Positions 1-9,700 are shown, counted from the first letter of the stretch. The stretch: DNA of 64,000 bases from Phycisphaerae bacterium (GCA_016795035.1 JAEUIT010000044.1:1-64000); one strand, 5' to 3'. The notes: generated by a model not told the origin, from the letters alone. Numbers and translations are program-made.

Positions 1-146
1 CACGACGTTGTTCAAGCACGGAGCGTTCTTCCCATGGCATTTGGACGCACCTCGGATGAGGCGCGAAACGATCCCCGAACCGCGTTCGGGGTGCCAAGGA
101 TGTCTCCGCACGCCTGCCAAGGATGTGCCCGGTCCGAACAAGCTCG

Positions 147-282
147 CTGGGGGAGGGGGACCATCGCGAAGCGATGGTGGTGGGGGCACTTCGCATCTGC
201 CTCGGCTTTCAGTCTCGGTTCACTCGGCACCCCCTCCGTCATCGCTGCGCGATGCCACCTCCCCCGCGAGGCGCGGGGGAGG
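147..282. repeat. imperfect inverted-repeat element (G-run/C-run arms with CATCGC hairpins)
   Basis: The left arm (about 147-186) reads as a G-rich run, then CCATCGCGAAGCGATGG, then another G-run. The right arm (about 229-282) is close to its reverse complement: a C-run, the CATCGCTGCGCGATG hairpin, and CCTCCCCC, followed by a small GC hairpin. About 40 bases separate the arms. It looks like a REP- or MITE-like intergenic element. It lies just downstream of the leftward moaE stop, so it may also act as a transcription stop. I see no coding potential in 1-320. The identity as a dispersed repeat is inferred; only this copy is in the window. Confidence 0.5.
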
Positions 283-320
283 ATTTCGTTCTGCGTCCCC
301 CTCTCGCGCGCATGGACCAC

Positions 321-719
321 TCATGGCGAGGACTTGACCCTCTTCCAAATCGGCACCTCGCGCTTCATCACGTCGATGAACTCGTCGGCGCCAGCGAGCG
401 CTTCCTTCCGGTGCGGCGCGTCAATCGTGAGGCGAAACGACACGGCGCCCGCGGCGACGAAACCCTCCGAGTGCTCCACGTCGATCGACGACAGGCGATG
501 GCGCGCGAGGGTCGTCACGGCAAGGTCGTGCATGACCCGCTCGGCCATGCGGCGATAGACGTCGTACTCGAGTCCGTGGATCGCGCGACCGTTCTCCGTC
601 GGCCGAACGACGCCCTCGAAGACGACGCGGGCGCCCGCGCCCGGCGCTCTCGGCGTTGCAGGCGCCGCGCCGAGCGGACCGGTGGTGAAGCGAACGGACA
701 CCGTCGGCACGTCGCTCAT
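321..719 (-). CDS. moaE: molybdopterin synthase catalytic subunit MoaE
   Basis: Large subunit of molybdopterin synthase, which inserts two sulfurs from MoaD thiocarboxylate into cyclic pyranopterin monophosphate to make molybdopterin in the cytosol. The 132-residue product is slightly shorter than the usual 140-150. It shows the family signatures FEGVVR near residue 35, GLEYDVY near 48, VEHSEG, PHRKEA and the closing VPIWKRV. The lysines of HRKEA and IWK correspond to the known active-site lysines. Its ATG overlaps the moaD stop by 4 bases, as expected for a translationally coupled moaD-moaE pair. It is the last gene of this leftward unit. Confidence 0.93.
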   Translation of the reverse strand: MSDVPTVSVRFTTGPLGAAPATPRAPGAGARVVFEGVVRPTENGRAIHGLEYDVYRRMAERVMHDLAVTTLARHRLSSIDVEHSEGFVAAGAVSFRLTIDAPHRKEALAGADEFIDVMKREVPIWKRVKSSP

Positions 720-958
720 CCGCCCCCCACGAGGCCGATGAGTGCGAGTTCGTCGGTCACGGCCACACGCGCCTCGCGAGGCACGTACGAGGCGTTGACC
801 GCGAGGCGCGCCCCGCGCATCAGCGGGGCGAGCGCCGGCACCGATTCGAGCGACGCGAGAATGTCCGCGACGGTCGCGTGGGGCGTCACCGCGACCGCGA
901 CCGAGCGGGCACCGACCGCGTCGGCATAGGGACCGAAGAGAAGGACGTTCGCCTGCAT
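716..958 (-). CDS. moaD: molybdopterin synthase sulfur-carrier subunit MoaD
   Basis: Small ubiquitin-fold sulfur carrier of molybdopterin synthase; its C-terminal glycine is adenylated and thiocarboxylated before sulfur transfer in MoaE. The 80-residue product has the compact ubiquitin-like pattern (hydrophobic N-terminal strand NVLLFG, central VNASYV, late DELALI) and ends in three glycines, one more than the usual GG tail. A longer start 36 bases upstream is open but adds residues unlike the family, so the internal ATG was chosen. It overlaps moaE by 4 bases and is divergent from the AhpD-like gene, with only about 40 bases between the two starts for both promoters. Confidence 0.9.
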   Translation of the reverse strand: MQANVLLFGPYADAVGARSVAVAVTPHATVADILASLESVPALAPLMRGARLAVNASYVPREARVAVTDELALIGLVGGG

Positions 959-997
959 CTCGTGCGATGCTACCGACTGTCTCGACGAGGACACCCG

Positions 998-1348
998 ATG
1001 CCCGACCTACCTGACGCCATTCCCGGCCCGTATCGCGCGATGCACGCCTCGCACCCTGATCTGATGCGGGCGTACGAGGCGTTCGGCGCCGCGTGCGCCG
1101 CGGCCGGTCCGCTCGACGCGAAGACGGTCGCGCTCGTGAAGCTCGCGATCTCGCTCGGCGCGGGGCTCGAAGGCGCCGCGCACTCGCACTGCCGCAAGGC
1201 GCTCGCCGCGGGCTGGACGAAGGACGAGCTGCTGCACGCCGCGACGCTCGCCGGGCCGACGATCGGCTTCCCGTCGATGATGCGCTCGCGGCAGTGGGTC
1301 ACCGACGTGGTGCAGAAGTCGCGCGAGGGAAAGGGCGAGCGCGCATGA
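998..1348 (+). CDS. AhpD-like / carboxymuconolactone decarboxylase family protein
   Basis: All-helical 116-residue protein of the CMD/AhpD fold. The recognisable part is the HSHCRKAL-x-AGWTKDEL-x-HAATLAG stretch (about residues 60-90), matching the family core in which a Cys and a His sit at the active site. Only one cysteine of the classical CxxC pair is present in that motif, so a peroxidase or reductase role like AhpD is uncertain. The ATG gives a normal family length. The stop overlaps the moeA start (ATGA), so the two are co-translated, and moaD-moaE diverge from it. A link to molybdenum-cofactor or thiol chemistry is suggested by position only. Confidence 0.75.
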   Translation: MPDLPDAIPGPYRAMHASHPDLMRAYEAFGAACAAAGPLDAKTVALVKLAISLGAGLEGAAHSHCRKALAAGWTKDELLHAATLAGPTIGFPSMMRSRQWVTDVVQKSREGKGERA

Positions 1349-2544
1349 CTGGGTGCGGCATGGACGAGGAGTTCGCGTTCGCGTCGCCCGAGACGGCGCT
1401 CGCGGCGCTCCTCGAACGCGTGCGGCCGGTGGGCGCCGTGCGCACGCCGCTCGCCGAGTGCGCCGGCCGCGCGCTCGCGGAAGACCTCGTGGCCGATCGC
1501 GACAGTCCGCCCGTCGATGTGAGCGCCATGGACGGATTCGCCGTGACGCTCGCGACAGGAACAGGTCCATGGCGCCTGGCCGGCACGGTCACGATCGGAC
1601 GCGCACCTCCGCGTTGCAGCCCGGGCGAGGCCATGCGCATCGTCACCGGGGGCGCGATCCCCGACGGCGCCGACGCCGTCCTGAAGCATGAAGACGCCCT
1701 CGTCGAGGGCGACACGGTCCGCGCCGCGCCGCACGTGAAGGTCCAAGCGGGTTCGAACGTGCGACGGCAGGGCGAGAATCGGCGCGCCGGAGCGCTCGTC
1801 GTTGCAGCCGGAACGGAACTGACGGCCGCGACGATCGGCGCGCTCGCCACGTTCGGCGCGGCCAGGCCGCTCGTGCGAGCCCGCGTGCGCGTGGCGATCG
1901 TCGCGACCGGCGACGAACTGCGCGACGTCTCCGCGGCCTGCGACCTGTGGTCAATCCGTGACTCGAACGGCCCTGCCCTCGCGGCGCTGATTGGCGGCCT
2001 GCCCTTCCTCGAGCTCGCTCTCCACGATCGCTGCGGCGACGACGGTGATTCGCTGCGTGCCGCGCTTCGCCGCGCGTGGACCGCCGACGCGATCCTCGTC
2101 ACCGGCGGCGTCTCAATGGGCGAGCGCGACGCGGTGCCGCACGAGCTCGCGGCGTTCGGCGCGCGACCGGTTTTCCATCGGCTTCCGCAGCGACCCGGCA
2201 AACCGCTCTACGCCGCGACGACCGAGGACGGCCGCCCCGTGCTTGGATTGCCGGGCAACCCGGTGTCCGTTCTCGTGACGGCGCGGCGCTACGCCGTCGC
2301 GGCCCTTCGCGCTCGCGCCGGCCTCGGGACGGTGCCAGTGCCGCGAGTCACCGTCACGAATGCTGACGCACAGACGATCCCCCTCTGGTGGCATCGCGCC
2401 GTGCGCCGACTCGACGCCTGCAACGTGGAGTTGGTTCCGATGCGCGGGTCCGGCGATGTCGCGTCGGTCGCGGCGAGCGACGGCTTCGTGGAGATTCCCC
2501 CGAACGCCGCCGGCGCGGGGCCGTGGGCGTACTACGGCTGGTAG
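1345..2544 (+). CDS. moeA: molybdopterin molybdotransferase MoeA
   Basis: Inserts molybdate into adenylated molybdopterin (made by MogA) to yield molybdenum cofactor. At 399 residues it has normal length. Recognisable motifs in order are SAMDGFAV (about residue 60), IVTGGAIPDGADAV, SNVRRQGEN, VAIVATGDEL (start of the MogA-like domain III), RDSNGPALAA, TGGVSMGERD and LPGNPVSV, followed by a short beta-barrel domain IV. The start at 1345 overlaps the upstream AhpD-like gene by 4 bases; an in-frame ATG five codons later is also possible. Its 3' end runs 13 bases into the convergent frameshifted gene. Confidence 0.94.
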   Translation: MTGCGMDEEFAFASPETALAALLERVRPVGAVRTPLAECAGRALAEDLVADRDSPPVDVSAMDGFAVTLATGTGPWRLAGTVTIGRAPPRCSPGEAMRIVTGGAIPDGADAVLKHEDALVEGDTVRAAPHVKVQAGSNVRRQGENRRAGALVVAAGTELTAATIGALATFGAARPLVRARVRVAIVATGDELRDVSAACDLWSIRDSNGPALAALIGGLPFLELALHDRCGDDGDSLRAALRRAWTADAILVTGGVSMGERDAVPHELAAFGARPVFHRLPQRPGKPLYAATTEDGRPVLGLPGNPVSVLVTARRYAVAALRARAGLGTVPVPRVTVTNADAQTIPLWWHRAVRRLDACNVELVPMRGSGDVASVAASDGFVEIPPNAAGAGPWAYYGW

Positions 2545-3060
2545 GACCCGGGCGGCGCCTCGCACGACGGACCGAGGCGTTCCGTGTCTCGCTGCATGCC
2601 GGGCAGCGTCGCGTCATCGCGACGAAACCCAGGTCGGTAGCTCCACGGCAACACTGATTCGAGGTCGATGACCCTCGGTGCGGGCATGCGGCCCGGCGCC
2701 TCGGAGATCCATTGGATCCGCTTGAAGAACGCCGTACGACATCGCTCGGCGATGAACGCCCACGGCTGGACTCGCCAATGGGCGGGGACGAAGCAATCTC
2801 GCCGAATCGCGCCCACGAGCTCCGTCCAATGGGCGTCCCATTCCCGTAAGCCTCACGAGTGCGTTCACCTTCACGTCGTACGTGATCTCGCAGAGGTACA
2901 CCGTTTCCTCTCGAAGATTCAGCGCGACGAGATCGCAGTACCAGTGACGCCCCGCTTCGAGCCTTCCTCCGGAGTCGAGCTGCAGCAGACACTGCGAGTT
3001 GACGAACACGGCGCGATCCGCGCGGAGATACTCGGTCACGACGCCTTGGAAGTAGTCCAT
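2532..3060 (-). pseudogene. frameshifted conserved protein of unknown function
   Basis: Two leftward reading frames join into one sensible protein. The upstream part (3060 down to about 2845) starts MDYFQGVVTEYLRA and continues through a WYCDLVALNL block to LCEITYDVKVNALV. The downstream part (about 2840 down to 2532) resumes in another frame with LREWDAHWTELVGAIRRDC and continues through VQPWAFIAE to the stop. The break lies at about 2840-2850. The combined protein of about 175 residues resembles a family of uncharacterised bacterial proteins starting MDYFQGVV and containing a HWYCD motif; that resemblance is from memory. A one-base indel, real or from sequencing, explains the break. Function unknown. 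Confidence 0.7.
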
Positions 3061-3136
3061 AGGTAGAAGATCCAACTCCTCGCACGAGACTGCGACGAGG
3101 CTCCATCACGAACGGTCCAGCTGGCGGCGATCAGGG

Positions 3137-3412
3137 TCATTCGCCGTCACCCCACCGCCATCGTGCGGGCTCGCCCGTCTTCCAACAGATGGCGACGAGG
3201 ATCGCGCTCAGGACGAGGACATAGGTGAGATAGAGAATCACGTCCACGCCCGTCGAGACAAACGGCACGCCTGCAACGAGGAGTGCGACGTAGCCGAGAA
3301 GGACGACCCAGCCTTGCCACGCGCACGGCAACCCCCAGCCCCAGCCGTAGCGCTTGGCCGCGAACCAGTAGCGTTTGGCCGAGCCGGATGGGTTGGCGTC
3401 GTTCTCAGCCAT
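3137..3412 (-). CDS. small two-span membrane protein
   Basis: The 91-residue product begins with a polar segment and an aromatic motif (RYWFAAKRYGWGWGLP), then two hydrophobic segments at about residues 33-51 and 56-76, and ends in a short Trp/Arg-rich tail. This architecture is seen in small uncharacterised inner-membrane proteins of many bacteria. It is followed (leftward) by the frameshifted gene and preceded by the zinc-ribbon gene, possibly in one leftward unit. I cannot assign a function. Confidence 0.6.
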   Translation of the reverse strand: MAENDANPSGSAKRYWFAAKRYGWGWGLPCAWQGWVVLLGYVALLVAGVPFVSTGVDVILYLTYVLVLSAILVAICWKTGEPARWRWGDGE

Positions 3413-3466
3413 GCGCGGCTTCTCAACGTTGCAGGTGGGCCCTCTGGACGACCGATGCGCGATCCA

Positions 3467-3748
3467 TCACCGACCTCCTGCGCCGCCCGCCTCGAGCAAC
3501 ACCGCGCCGCAGGAGGGGCACGCGTGCGCCGGCACGATGTGCGAGGAAAGGGTCGAAGATCGAACGATCGGTCGCTTGCCCGACGCCGACTCGAACCAAA
3601 GGTGTTGCCACGACAAACCGACGGCGAGAAAGCCCGCGCCGGTCCCGGCGACATACGCGCGGCCGTCTTCCATCGCGCCTCCGCACTTCGGGCACGTCAC
3701 CGCCGTCCCCGTGCGCCCGTTGATTCGCGGCTGACTCTCGGATTCCAT
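3467..3748 (-). CDS. small zinc-ribbon protein
   Basis: The 93-residue product has two CxxC pairs, CPKCGG at residues 19-24 (C19, C22) and CPSCGA at 77-82 (C77, C80), the layout of a zinc ribbon whose halves flank a hydrophobic GTGAGFLAVGLSW stretch. The MEDGR-x-YV-x-G pattern after the first pair recalls a domain-of-unknown-function family of short bacterial zinc-ribbon proteins. It is divergent from moaC, with about 130 bases between the starts. Function unknown; a structural zinc site is inferred. Confidence 0.65.
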   Translation of the reverse strand: MESESQPRINGRTGTAVTCPKCGGAMEDGRAYVAGTGAGFLAVGLSWQHLWFESASGKRPIVRSSTLSSHIVPAHACPSCGAVLLEAGGAGGR

Positions 3749-3882
3749 GCAACGGAGAGTACCTCGTCACGCGCGATTTTCATCATCCGAATTCGGCGAC
3801 CGATCCGTGCTACGACCGGTTCCGTCGCCAATCCGTCCTCCGCCGCTTGCCCCGCCGCGGCGCATCCGTGATCCTTTCGCCC

Positions 3883-4410
3883 ATGGCACCCGAGTCCTCG
3901 TCCTTCTCGCATCTCGACGCCCACGGCCACGCCCGGATGGTCGACGTCGGCGCGAAGCCCGAGACCGCGCGGGTCGCGAAGGCGCGGGCCCGCGTGCGCG
4001 TGAGCGCCGAATTAGCCCAGGCCATCCGGTCGCAAACGCTTGCGAAGGGCGATCTCTTCGCCGTCGCACGGCTCGCCGGAATCATGGCCGCGAAGCGCAC
4101 CGACGAACTCATCCCGCTCTGCCACACGCTGCCGCTCGACCATGTCGACGTGCGCCTCGCGCTCGTCATGTCCGACGGGACCGGCGACGGCAGCAACGCG
4201 GAAATCGCGATCGAGTCGGAAGCGCGTTGCACGTCGCGCACCGGCGTGGAGATGGAGGCGCTCGTCGCGGCGAGCGTCGCAGCGCTCACCGTCGTCGACA
4301 TGGGCAAGGCGATCGACAAGGCGATGACGATCCACTCCGTCGAAGTCACCGAGAAGTCGGGCGGCCGAAGCGGCACCTGGCGCCGCGTCGACGGCGGAGC
4401 CCGCTCGTGA
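3883..4410 (+). CDS. moaC: cyclic pyranopterin monophosphate synthase MoaC
   Basis: Converts the MoaA product (3',8-cyclo-GTP) to cyclic pyranopterin monophosphate, the first stable intermediate of molybdopterin synthesis. The 175-residue product shows the family signatures FSHLD-x-HGHARMVDVG (residues 6-20), KGDLFAVARLAGIMAAKRT, ELIPLCHTLPLDHV, GVEMEALVAAS and DMGKAIDKAM. The Asp and Lys of the last block correspond to catalytic residues. A GTG start 18 bases upstream cannot be excluded. It overlaps mogA by 4 bases (GTGA), heading a four-gene coupled run moaC-mogA-mobA-MFS. No moaA is present in the window. Confidence 0.93.
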   Translation: MAPESSSFSHLDAHGHARMVDVGAKPETARVAKARARVRVSAELAQAIRSQTLAKGDLFAVARLAGIMAAKRTDELIPLCHTLPLDHVDVRLALVMSDGTGDGSNAEIAIESEARCTSRTGVEMEALVAASVAALTVVDMGKAIDKAMTIHSVEVTEKSGGRSGTWRRVDGGARS

Positions 4411-4907
4411 CGATCCGCGCCGCCGTCCTGACCGTCAGTGACCGCTGCGCTCGCGGCGAGGCGACCGATGCCTCGGGGCCGGCGATCGCGTCGCTTCTTC
4501 GAGATCGGATTGCGGCGGAGATCGTCGCCACGGCGTGTGTCCCCGACGAGCCCGGCGCGATCGCGACCGTCATCCGGTCGTGGGCGCACGTCGCGCTCGT
4601 CGTCACGACCGGAGGCACCGGCCTCTCGCCGCGCGACCGCACGCCGGAGGCGATTCGACCGCTTCTCGACCGCGAAGCGCCGGGGCTCATGGAGCTTGCA
4701 CGGTCGCGCACCGCGTCGATCACGCCGCTCGCGTACCTCTCGCGCGGCATCGCAGGCACGATGGGATCGACCCTCGTCCTCACGCTTCCCGGTTCGCCGA
4801 AGGGAGCGGTGGAACAGCTTTCGGCGTTGCTCGACGTCCTGCCGCACGCGCTTGCCGTGCTGGCTGCAACAGAGAGTTCAGACTCGCTCCACAGGCCACG
4901 TTCATGA
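4407..4907 (+). CDS. mogA: molybdopterin adenylyltransferase (MogA/MoaB family)
   Basis: Adenylates molybdopterin before metal insertion by MoeA. The 166-residue product has the family hallmarks: AVLTVSDRCARGE near the N-terminus, VVTTGGTGLSPRDRTPEA (ATP/molybdopterin-binding loop) around residues 70-85, and TLVLTLPGSPKGA near 135. It starts with GTG inside the moaC stop (GTGA) and ends inside the mobA start (ATGA). MogA and MoaB are hard to tell apart by motifs; the MogA name is by role in this gene set. Confidence 0.88.
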   Translation: MTIRAAVLTVSDRCARGEATDASGPAIASLLRDRIAAEIVATACVPDEPGAIATVIRSWAHVALVVTTGGTGLSPRDRTPEAIRPLLDREAPGLMELARSRTASITPLAYLSRGIAGTMGSTLVLTLPGSPKGAVEQLSALLDVLPHALAVLAATESSDSLHRPRS

Positions 4908-5482
4908 CGCCGCGCGACGCGATCCTGCCCGTCGTCCTTGTCGGCGGCCGGAGCTCGCGCTTCGGGCGCGACAAGCTGCGTGAGCCGCTTGGCCACGACG
5001 AGTGGCTGGTCGATCGGCCGATCGCGGCGTTGCGTGCCGCGTTCGGACCTCGCGTAGTCCTGGTCGGTGCCTGCAACGCGGAGATCCGCCTCCGCGGCGA
5101 CGATTGGCTCGACGAGGAGGGCCCCGCCGCGCGCGGGCCCGCAGCCGGCATCGCGGCGGCGCTGCGCCGAGGGTCCGACGTGTTCGTCCTGGCCGGTGAC
5201 CTGCCGTCGGTGACGGAGGCGGTCGTCGAACTGGTGCTCGACGTTGCCGCCCAACATCCCGATGCGCTGGCCGCCCTCGCCCGCACCGACCGCGTGGAGC
5301 CGTGCGTCGGCCTCTATCGCCGCGCGGCCCTCCCCTTCCTGGACGCTTGCCTCGAAGATCCGCGCGGCGCGCTCATGCGGGCGATTCCCGAGGCGCGGCT
5401 CGCGCTTGTCGACGTCGACCCCACGCATCTCCGCAACGTGAATCGGCCCGAGGACCTCGCCGCCGCGGAAGGCGCCGCATGA
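4904..5482 (+). CDS. mobA: molybdenum cofactor guanylyltransferase (MobA-like)
   Basis: Nucleotidyltransferase that attaches GMP to Mo-molybdopterin to form the guanine dinucleotide cofactor used by the DMSO-reductase family. The 192-residue product starts with the GGRSSRFGRDK variant of the LAGG-x-S-x-RMG-x-DK nucleotide-binding loop and has the metal-binding LAGDLP motif near residue 90 and NVNRPEDL near the end. The AGDLP form with a Leu before Pro is normal. Start and stop overlap its neighbours by 4 bases. The window also encodes a DMSO-reductase-superfamily enzyme at 13.7 kb, which would need this form of the cofactor. Confidence 0.88.
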   Translation: MTPRDAILPVVLVGGRSSRFGRDKLREPLGHDEWLVDRPIAALRAAFGPRVVLVGACNAEIRLRGDDWLDEEGPAARGPAAGIAAALRRGSDVFVLAGDLPSVTEAVVELVLDVAAQHPDALAALARTDRVEPCVGLYRRAALPFLDACLEDPRGALMRAIPEARLALVDVDPTHLRNVNRPEDLAAAEGAA

Positions 5483-6663
5483 GCGAGCGCTCGGAGGAAC
5501 GGCCCTCGTCGCGCTTGCCGCGGCAAGTCGTGGTGATGGGCTGGATCTCCTTCCTCGCCGACGTCGGTGCGGAGCTCGCGTATCCCGTCCTTCCCTTTCT
5601 TCTCACCGGGCCGTTGCAGGCGCCGAAAGCGGCGCTCGGTCTCGTCGAAGGCACCGCGCAGCTCGTCATCAGCCTGTCGACGTGGTGGGCCGGCACCGCG
5701 AGCGACCGCACGCGCCGCGTGCCCTTCATCCGCATCGGCTACGCCTTTCCGACGCTTGCCCGCGCGGCGATCGCGTTCGCGCCGAGCTGGCTCTGGGTGC
5801 TCGGCGCGCGCACGGTCGATCGCGTCGGCAAGGGCATGCGCACGAGTCCGCGCGACGCGCTCCTCGGCGACCTCGTGCATCCCTCGCAACGCGGACATGC
5901 CTTCGGCTTCCACCGCGCGATGGACAACGGCGGATCGTTCGTCGGCGCCCTCCTCGCCGCCGCGATCCTCTGGTGGTTCGCGGCGCGCAGCGAGTTCGCC
6001 CTGCGCTCGGCGTTTCTCGTGTCCGCGGTGCTCGGTCTCGCGGCGGTGGCGCTCACGTTCGCGCTGCGTGAGGCGCCGCGACCTGCAACGGAGAATGCGG
6101 CGACCGCTCGCGTGCCCCTGCCCAAGGCCTATTGGCGCGGTCTGTCGATCCTCGTCCTCTTCGCGCTTGCGAACTCGAGCGACGCGTTCGTCCTCCTGCG
6201 CGGCGCGGAGCTCGGGCTCGCGCCGTGGCAAGTCGCGCTCGCCTATGCGGGGTTCAGCGCGATCCTGAGCGTCGTCTCGACACCGCTCGGACGCCTCAGC
6301 GACCGCATCGGACGCTGGCCGATCATCGCGACCGGGGTCGCGCTCTACGCGTTGAGCTACACGGGCTTCGCGCTCGCATCGACCACGGCGGCGTTCCTCG
6401 CGACATTCGCGCTGTACGCCCTCTCGACCGGTTGCACCGACGGCGTGCGCCGCGCGCTCGTCGTCGACCACCTCCCCGCGACCGAACGCGGGCGCGGCCT
6501 CGGAATCATGCATGCATCGGTCGGCGTCGCGTCGCTCGGATCGAGCCTCGCGGCCGGGGTCCTCTGGGACCGATACGGCGCGGCGAGCGCGTTCTGGCTC
6601 GGCGCGGGCATCGCGGCCCTCGCCTTGATCGCGATCCTCGCGCGCGCCCCGTCGGAGCGCTGA
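5479..6663 (+). CDS. MFS transporter
   Basis: A 394-residue major-facilitator protein with about 12 hydrophobic segments. The first segment carries the SFLADVGAELAYPVLPFFL-like pattern common in bacterial MFS exporters, and loop signatures include ASDRTRR after TM2 and GRLSDRIGRW between TM8 and TM9, both forms of the G-x-x-x-D-R-x-G-R-R motif. A conserved VGKGMRTSPRDALLGD stretch lies after TM4. It is the last gene of the moaC-mogA-mobA run, joined by an ATGA overlap. Substrate unknown; the coupling suggests a small anion, cofactor intermediate or simple operon hitch-hiking, none of which the sequence can decide. Confidence 0.85.
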   Translation: MSERSEERPSSRLPRQVVVMGWISFLADVGAELAYPVLPFLLTGPLQAPKAALGLVEGTAQLVISLSTWWAGTASDRTRRVPFIRIGYAFPTLARAAIAFAPSWLWVLGARTVDRVGKGMRTSPRDALLGDLVHPSQRGHAFGFHRAMDNGGSFVGALLAAAILWWFAARSEFALRSAFLVSAVLGLAAVALTFALREAPRPATENAATARVPLPKAYWRGLSILVLFALANSSDAFVLLRGAELGLAPWQVALAYAGFSAILSVVSTPLGRLSDRIGRWPIIATGVALYALSYTGFALASTTAAFLATFALYALSTGCTDGVRRALVVDHLPATERGRGLGIMHASVGVASLGSSLAAGVLWDRYGAASAFWLGAGIAALALIAILARAPSER

Positions 6664-6756
6664 GGGCGCCGACAGGCCCGGATGCGGGTGGTGCGGTATT
6701 CTCTCGGCCCCGCGGCCCTGACGCGGGTTCCCTTTCGCAACGAGAGATCGACCGAC

Positions 6757-9700
6757 ATGGCACTTCCCCATCTCACCGACGAAGAGATCCGTACCTGGAC
6801 CCCTGCACAGAAGGATCGTTGGTGGCTGGAGAACGTCTACCGCGGCAACATGCCGCAGCTAACACTGCGCTCGGCGGTGACCGGCTTCTTCCTCGGCGGC
6901 GTCCTTTCCGCGACGAACCTCTACATCGGCGCGAAGACCGGCTGGACGCTCGGCGTCGGCGTCACGAGCGTCATCCTCTCGTTCGTGATCTTCCGGACGA
7001 TCTCGAAGATCGGCGTGTCGCGCGACATGTCGATCCTCGAGAACAACGCGGTGCAGTCGATCGCCACCGCCGCGGGCTACATGACCGGCCCGCTCATCTC
7101 GGCGCTCATGGCCTACATGTTCGTGACGAACACGACCATGGAGTGGCACAAGATGCTCGTGTGGAACGTGCTCGCCAGCCTTCTCGGCGTGCTCGTCGCG
7201 TTCCCCATGAAGCGGCGCTTCATCAACGACGAGCAGCAGCCGTTCCCTGAAGGTCGCGCGTGCGCGGTCGTCCTCGACTCGCTGTACCCCGACGCCCCCA
7301 AGGGCGGCACGAAGAACATGGTCGACAACACGCCGGTCGCGTCGACGGCGGCGAAGACCGCGGGCGGCGTCGATGCCGGGCTCTTCAAGGCGAAGGCGCT
7401 CGCCTTCGCGGCGGCGCTCGGCGCCGGCCTGCAGCTCCTCGTTGCAGCCGGCTACATGGCGATCCTCCAGATCTGGGTGCTCGGCACGTCGAAGGCGACG
7501 GACACGCTGCTGCGCGTGCCGGAGCGCCTCGACGAGTGGTACTACGAGCTCGCCGCCAAGCATCCGGCGCTCACGCTGCACAAGATCAAGGGAATCACGC
7601 TCGAGCAGCTCGGCGTGACCTTTGCGTTCGACCTCTCGATGATCGGCGCCGGCGGCCTCATGGGCATGCGCATCGCGAACAGCGTGATGCTCGGCATGAT
7701 CCTGAACTTCCTGATCATCGCGCCGATCATGATCACGAACGGCGAGATCATGCCGCGCAACTTCGCGGCCATCGCCCAGCCCGACGGCAGCTACGTGATG
7801 TCCGACTCGATCTTCGGCCGCGCCCACCTCACGAACTCGTGGTGCCTCTGGTGGGGCGTCGCGATGATGGTGACGGCCTCGATGATCGGCCTCTTCGCGA
7901 AGCCGAAGATGATCTTCGGCGCCTTCGCCGGCATGTTCAGCCGCAAGGAGAAGCAGGAAGACTGCCTTCGCGACATCGAGCTCCCGCTGAAGTGGAGCTT
8001 CATCGGCGTGCCGATCCTCGCGGCGATCGTCATCTACATCAACCATGAGTGGTTCGGCGTGTCGTGGTGGCTCGGCGCGCTCTCGATTCCCCTGATCATC
8101 GTCCTCACGCTCATCGCCGCGAACGCGACCGCGCTCACGTCGACGACGCCCACGGGCTCCCTCTCGAAGATCACGCAGTTCACGTTCGGCGCGATCCAGC
8201 CGACGAATCCCGGCACGAACCTGATGACCGCGGGCGTGACGACCGAAGTCGCGTCGAACGCGTCGAACCTTCTCATGGACATCAAGCCGGGCTACATGCT
8301 CGGCGCGAAGCCGCGGCAGCAGGCCTGGGGCCACTGCATCGGCATCGTCGCGGGCGCGCTCGCGTCGACGCCGCTCTTCTTCCTGCTCTTCCTCTGGAAT
8401 CGCAAGCCCGAAGTCACGATCGAGCAGCACGTCACCGACGCGTGGGCCGTGCCCGGCGCGCTCCAGTGGGCGGCGATCTCGAAGGTCATCGAAGGCATGG
8501 GCGCGAGCGACGGCACGCACGTCGTGACGACGGGCGTCGACGGCATCGCGAAGCTGTGGGGCGTGCTCCCCGTTTCAGCCGCATGGGCGATGCTCTTCGG
8601 CGCCGTGATGGCCGCGCTCTTCGAGATCCTCCGCATCGTGCGCAAGGGCAAGTTCCCGCTCTCGGCGGTCGGCATCGGCCTCGGCGTGGTGTTGCCCCCC
8701 GAGTCCACGATCATGATGTGGCTCGGCGCCGCGTTCTTCTCCTTCTTCGAGCACCGCTACCACAAGAAGGTCGGCACGTTCGCCTGGCGCCTCTGGGTCG
8801 ACTCGAAGGAAGCGGTCTGCGCCGGCCTCATCGCGGGCTGGGCGCTCCTCGGCATCGGCGACGGCATCATCGCGGCCTTCGCGAGCTTCTCCGACGACAC
8901 CGCGCAGGTCGAGGCGCACGAGAAGCGCAGCGGCGACCTTCGCTCGAAGATCCTCGCGGGCAACGCCGAGCCCGCCGAGATCGGCGAGTTCGTCACGCTC
9001 ACGCTCGAGCCTAACGGCGCCAGCATCAACGTCGCCGAGCACGTGCAGGCGATCCAGACGGCGGCCAGCGCCGGCAACGCGGAAGCGCACGTCGCGCTCG
9101 GCGACATCGCGAAGGCCTCGGGCGACTTCGCCGCCGCCGACGCCGCGTACGCCGCAGCCGCCGCGAAGGGCTCGAAGGACGGCATCACGAAACACGCGCT
9201 CCTGCACGCGACGCATCCGTCAGGCGATCGCCAGAAGGCGCTGTCGCTCCTTCCGGCCGCGGCGGAGAGCGGCAACGCGGAAGCGCAGTTCGAGCTCGCG
9301 GAACTTCTCCTCGCGCAAGGCGGCGACGAGAACCGCACGAAGGCGCGGGCCCTGCTCGCGTCTGCGACCGAGGCCGGCAACGGTCCTGCGGCCGCGCGTC
9401 TCTTCGAGTTCATCCAAGGCGACCCCGAGAGCGCGGAGCGCTCGACGGCGCTCGTCAACACGTGGCTCACCGCCATCAAGGGCGGACAGCGCGACCTCGG
9501 CAAGACGACGCTCGAGCCGATCTCCGCGATCGTCCTCGCATCGGACAATCCCGCGTGGCTGAAGTCGCTCGCGACGATCGCCGAGCGCGGCAACGCGGGC
9601 GCCGTGAACATGGCGCTCGCGAAGAAGGCGTTCCTCCGCGGCCATGAGATCCACGATCCGGATCTCACGATCCTGCTCGCTCGCTTCGAGGCCGCCGGCA

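Noticed and set aside
123..929. Rightward frame across moaE and moaD
   Set aside because: Antisense shadow of two well-supported genes; His/Arg-rich without motifs.
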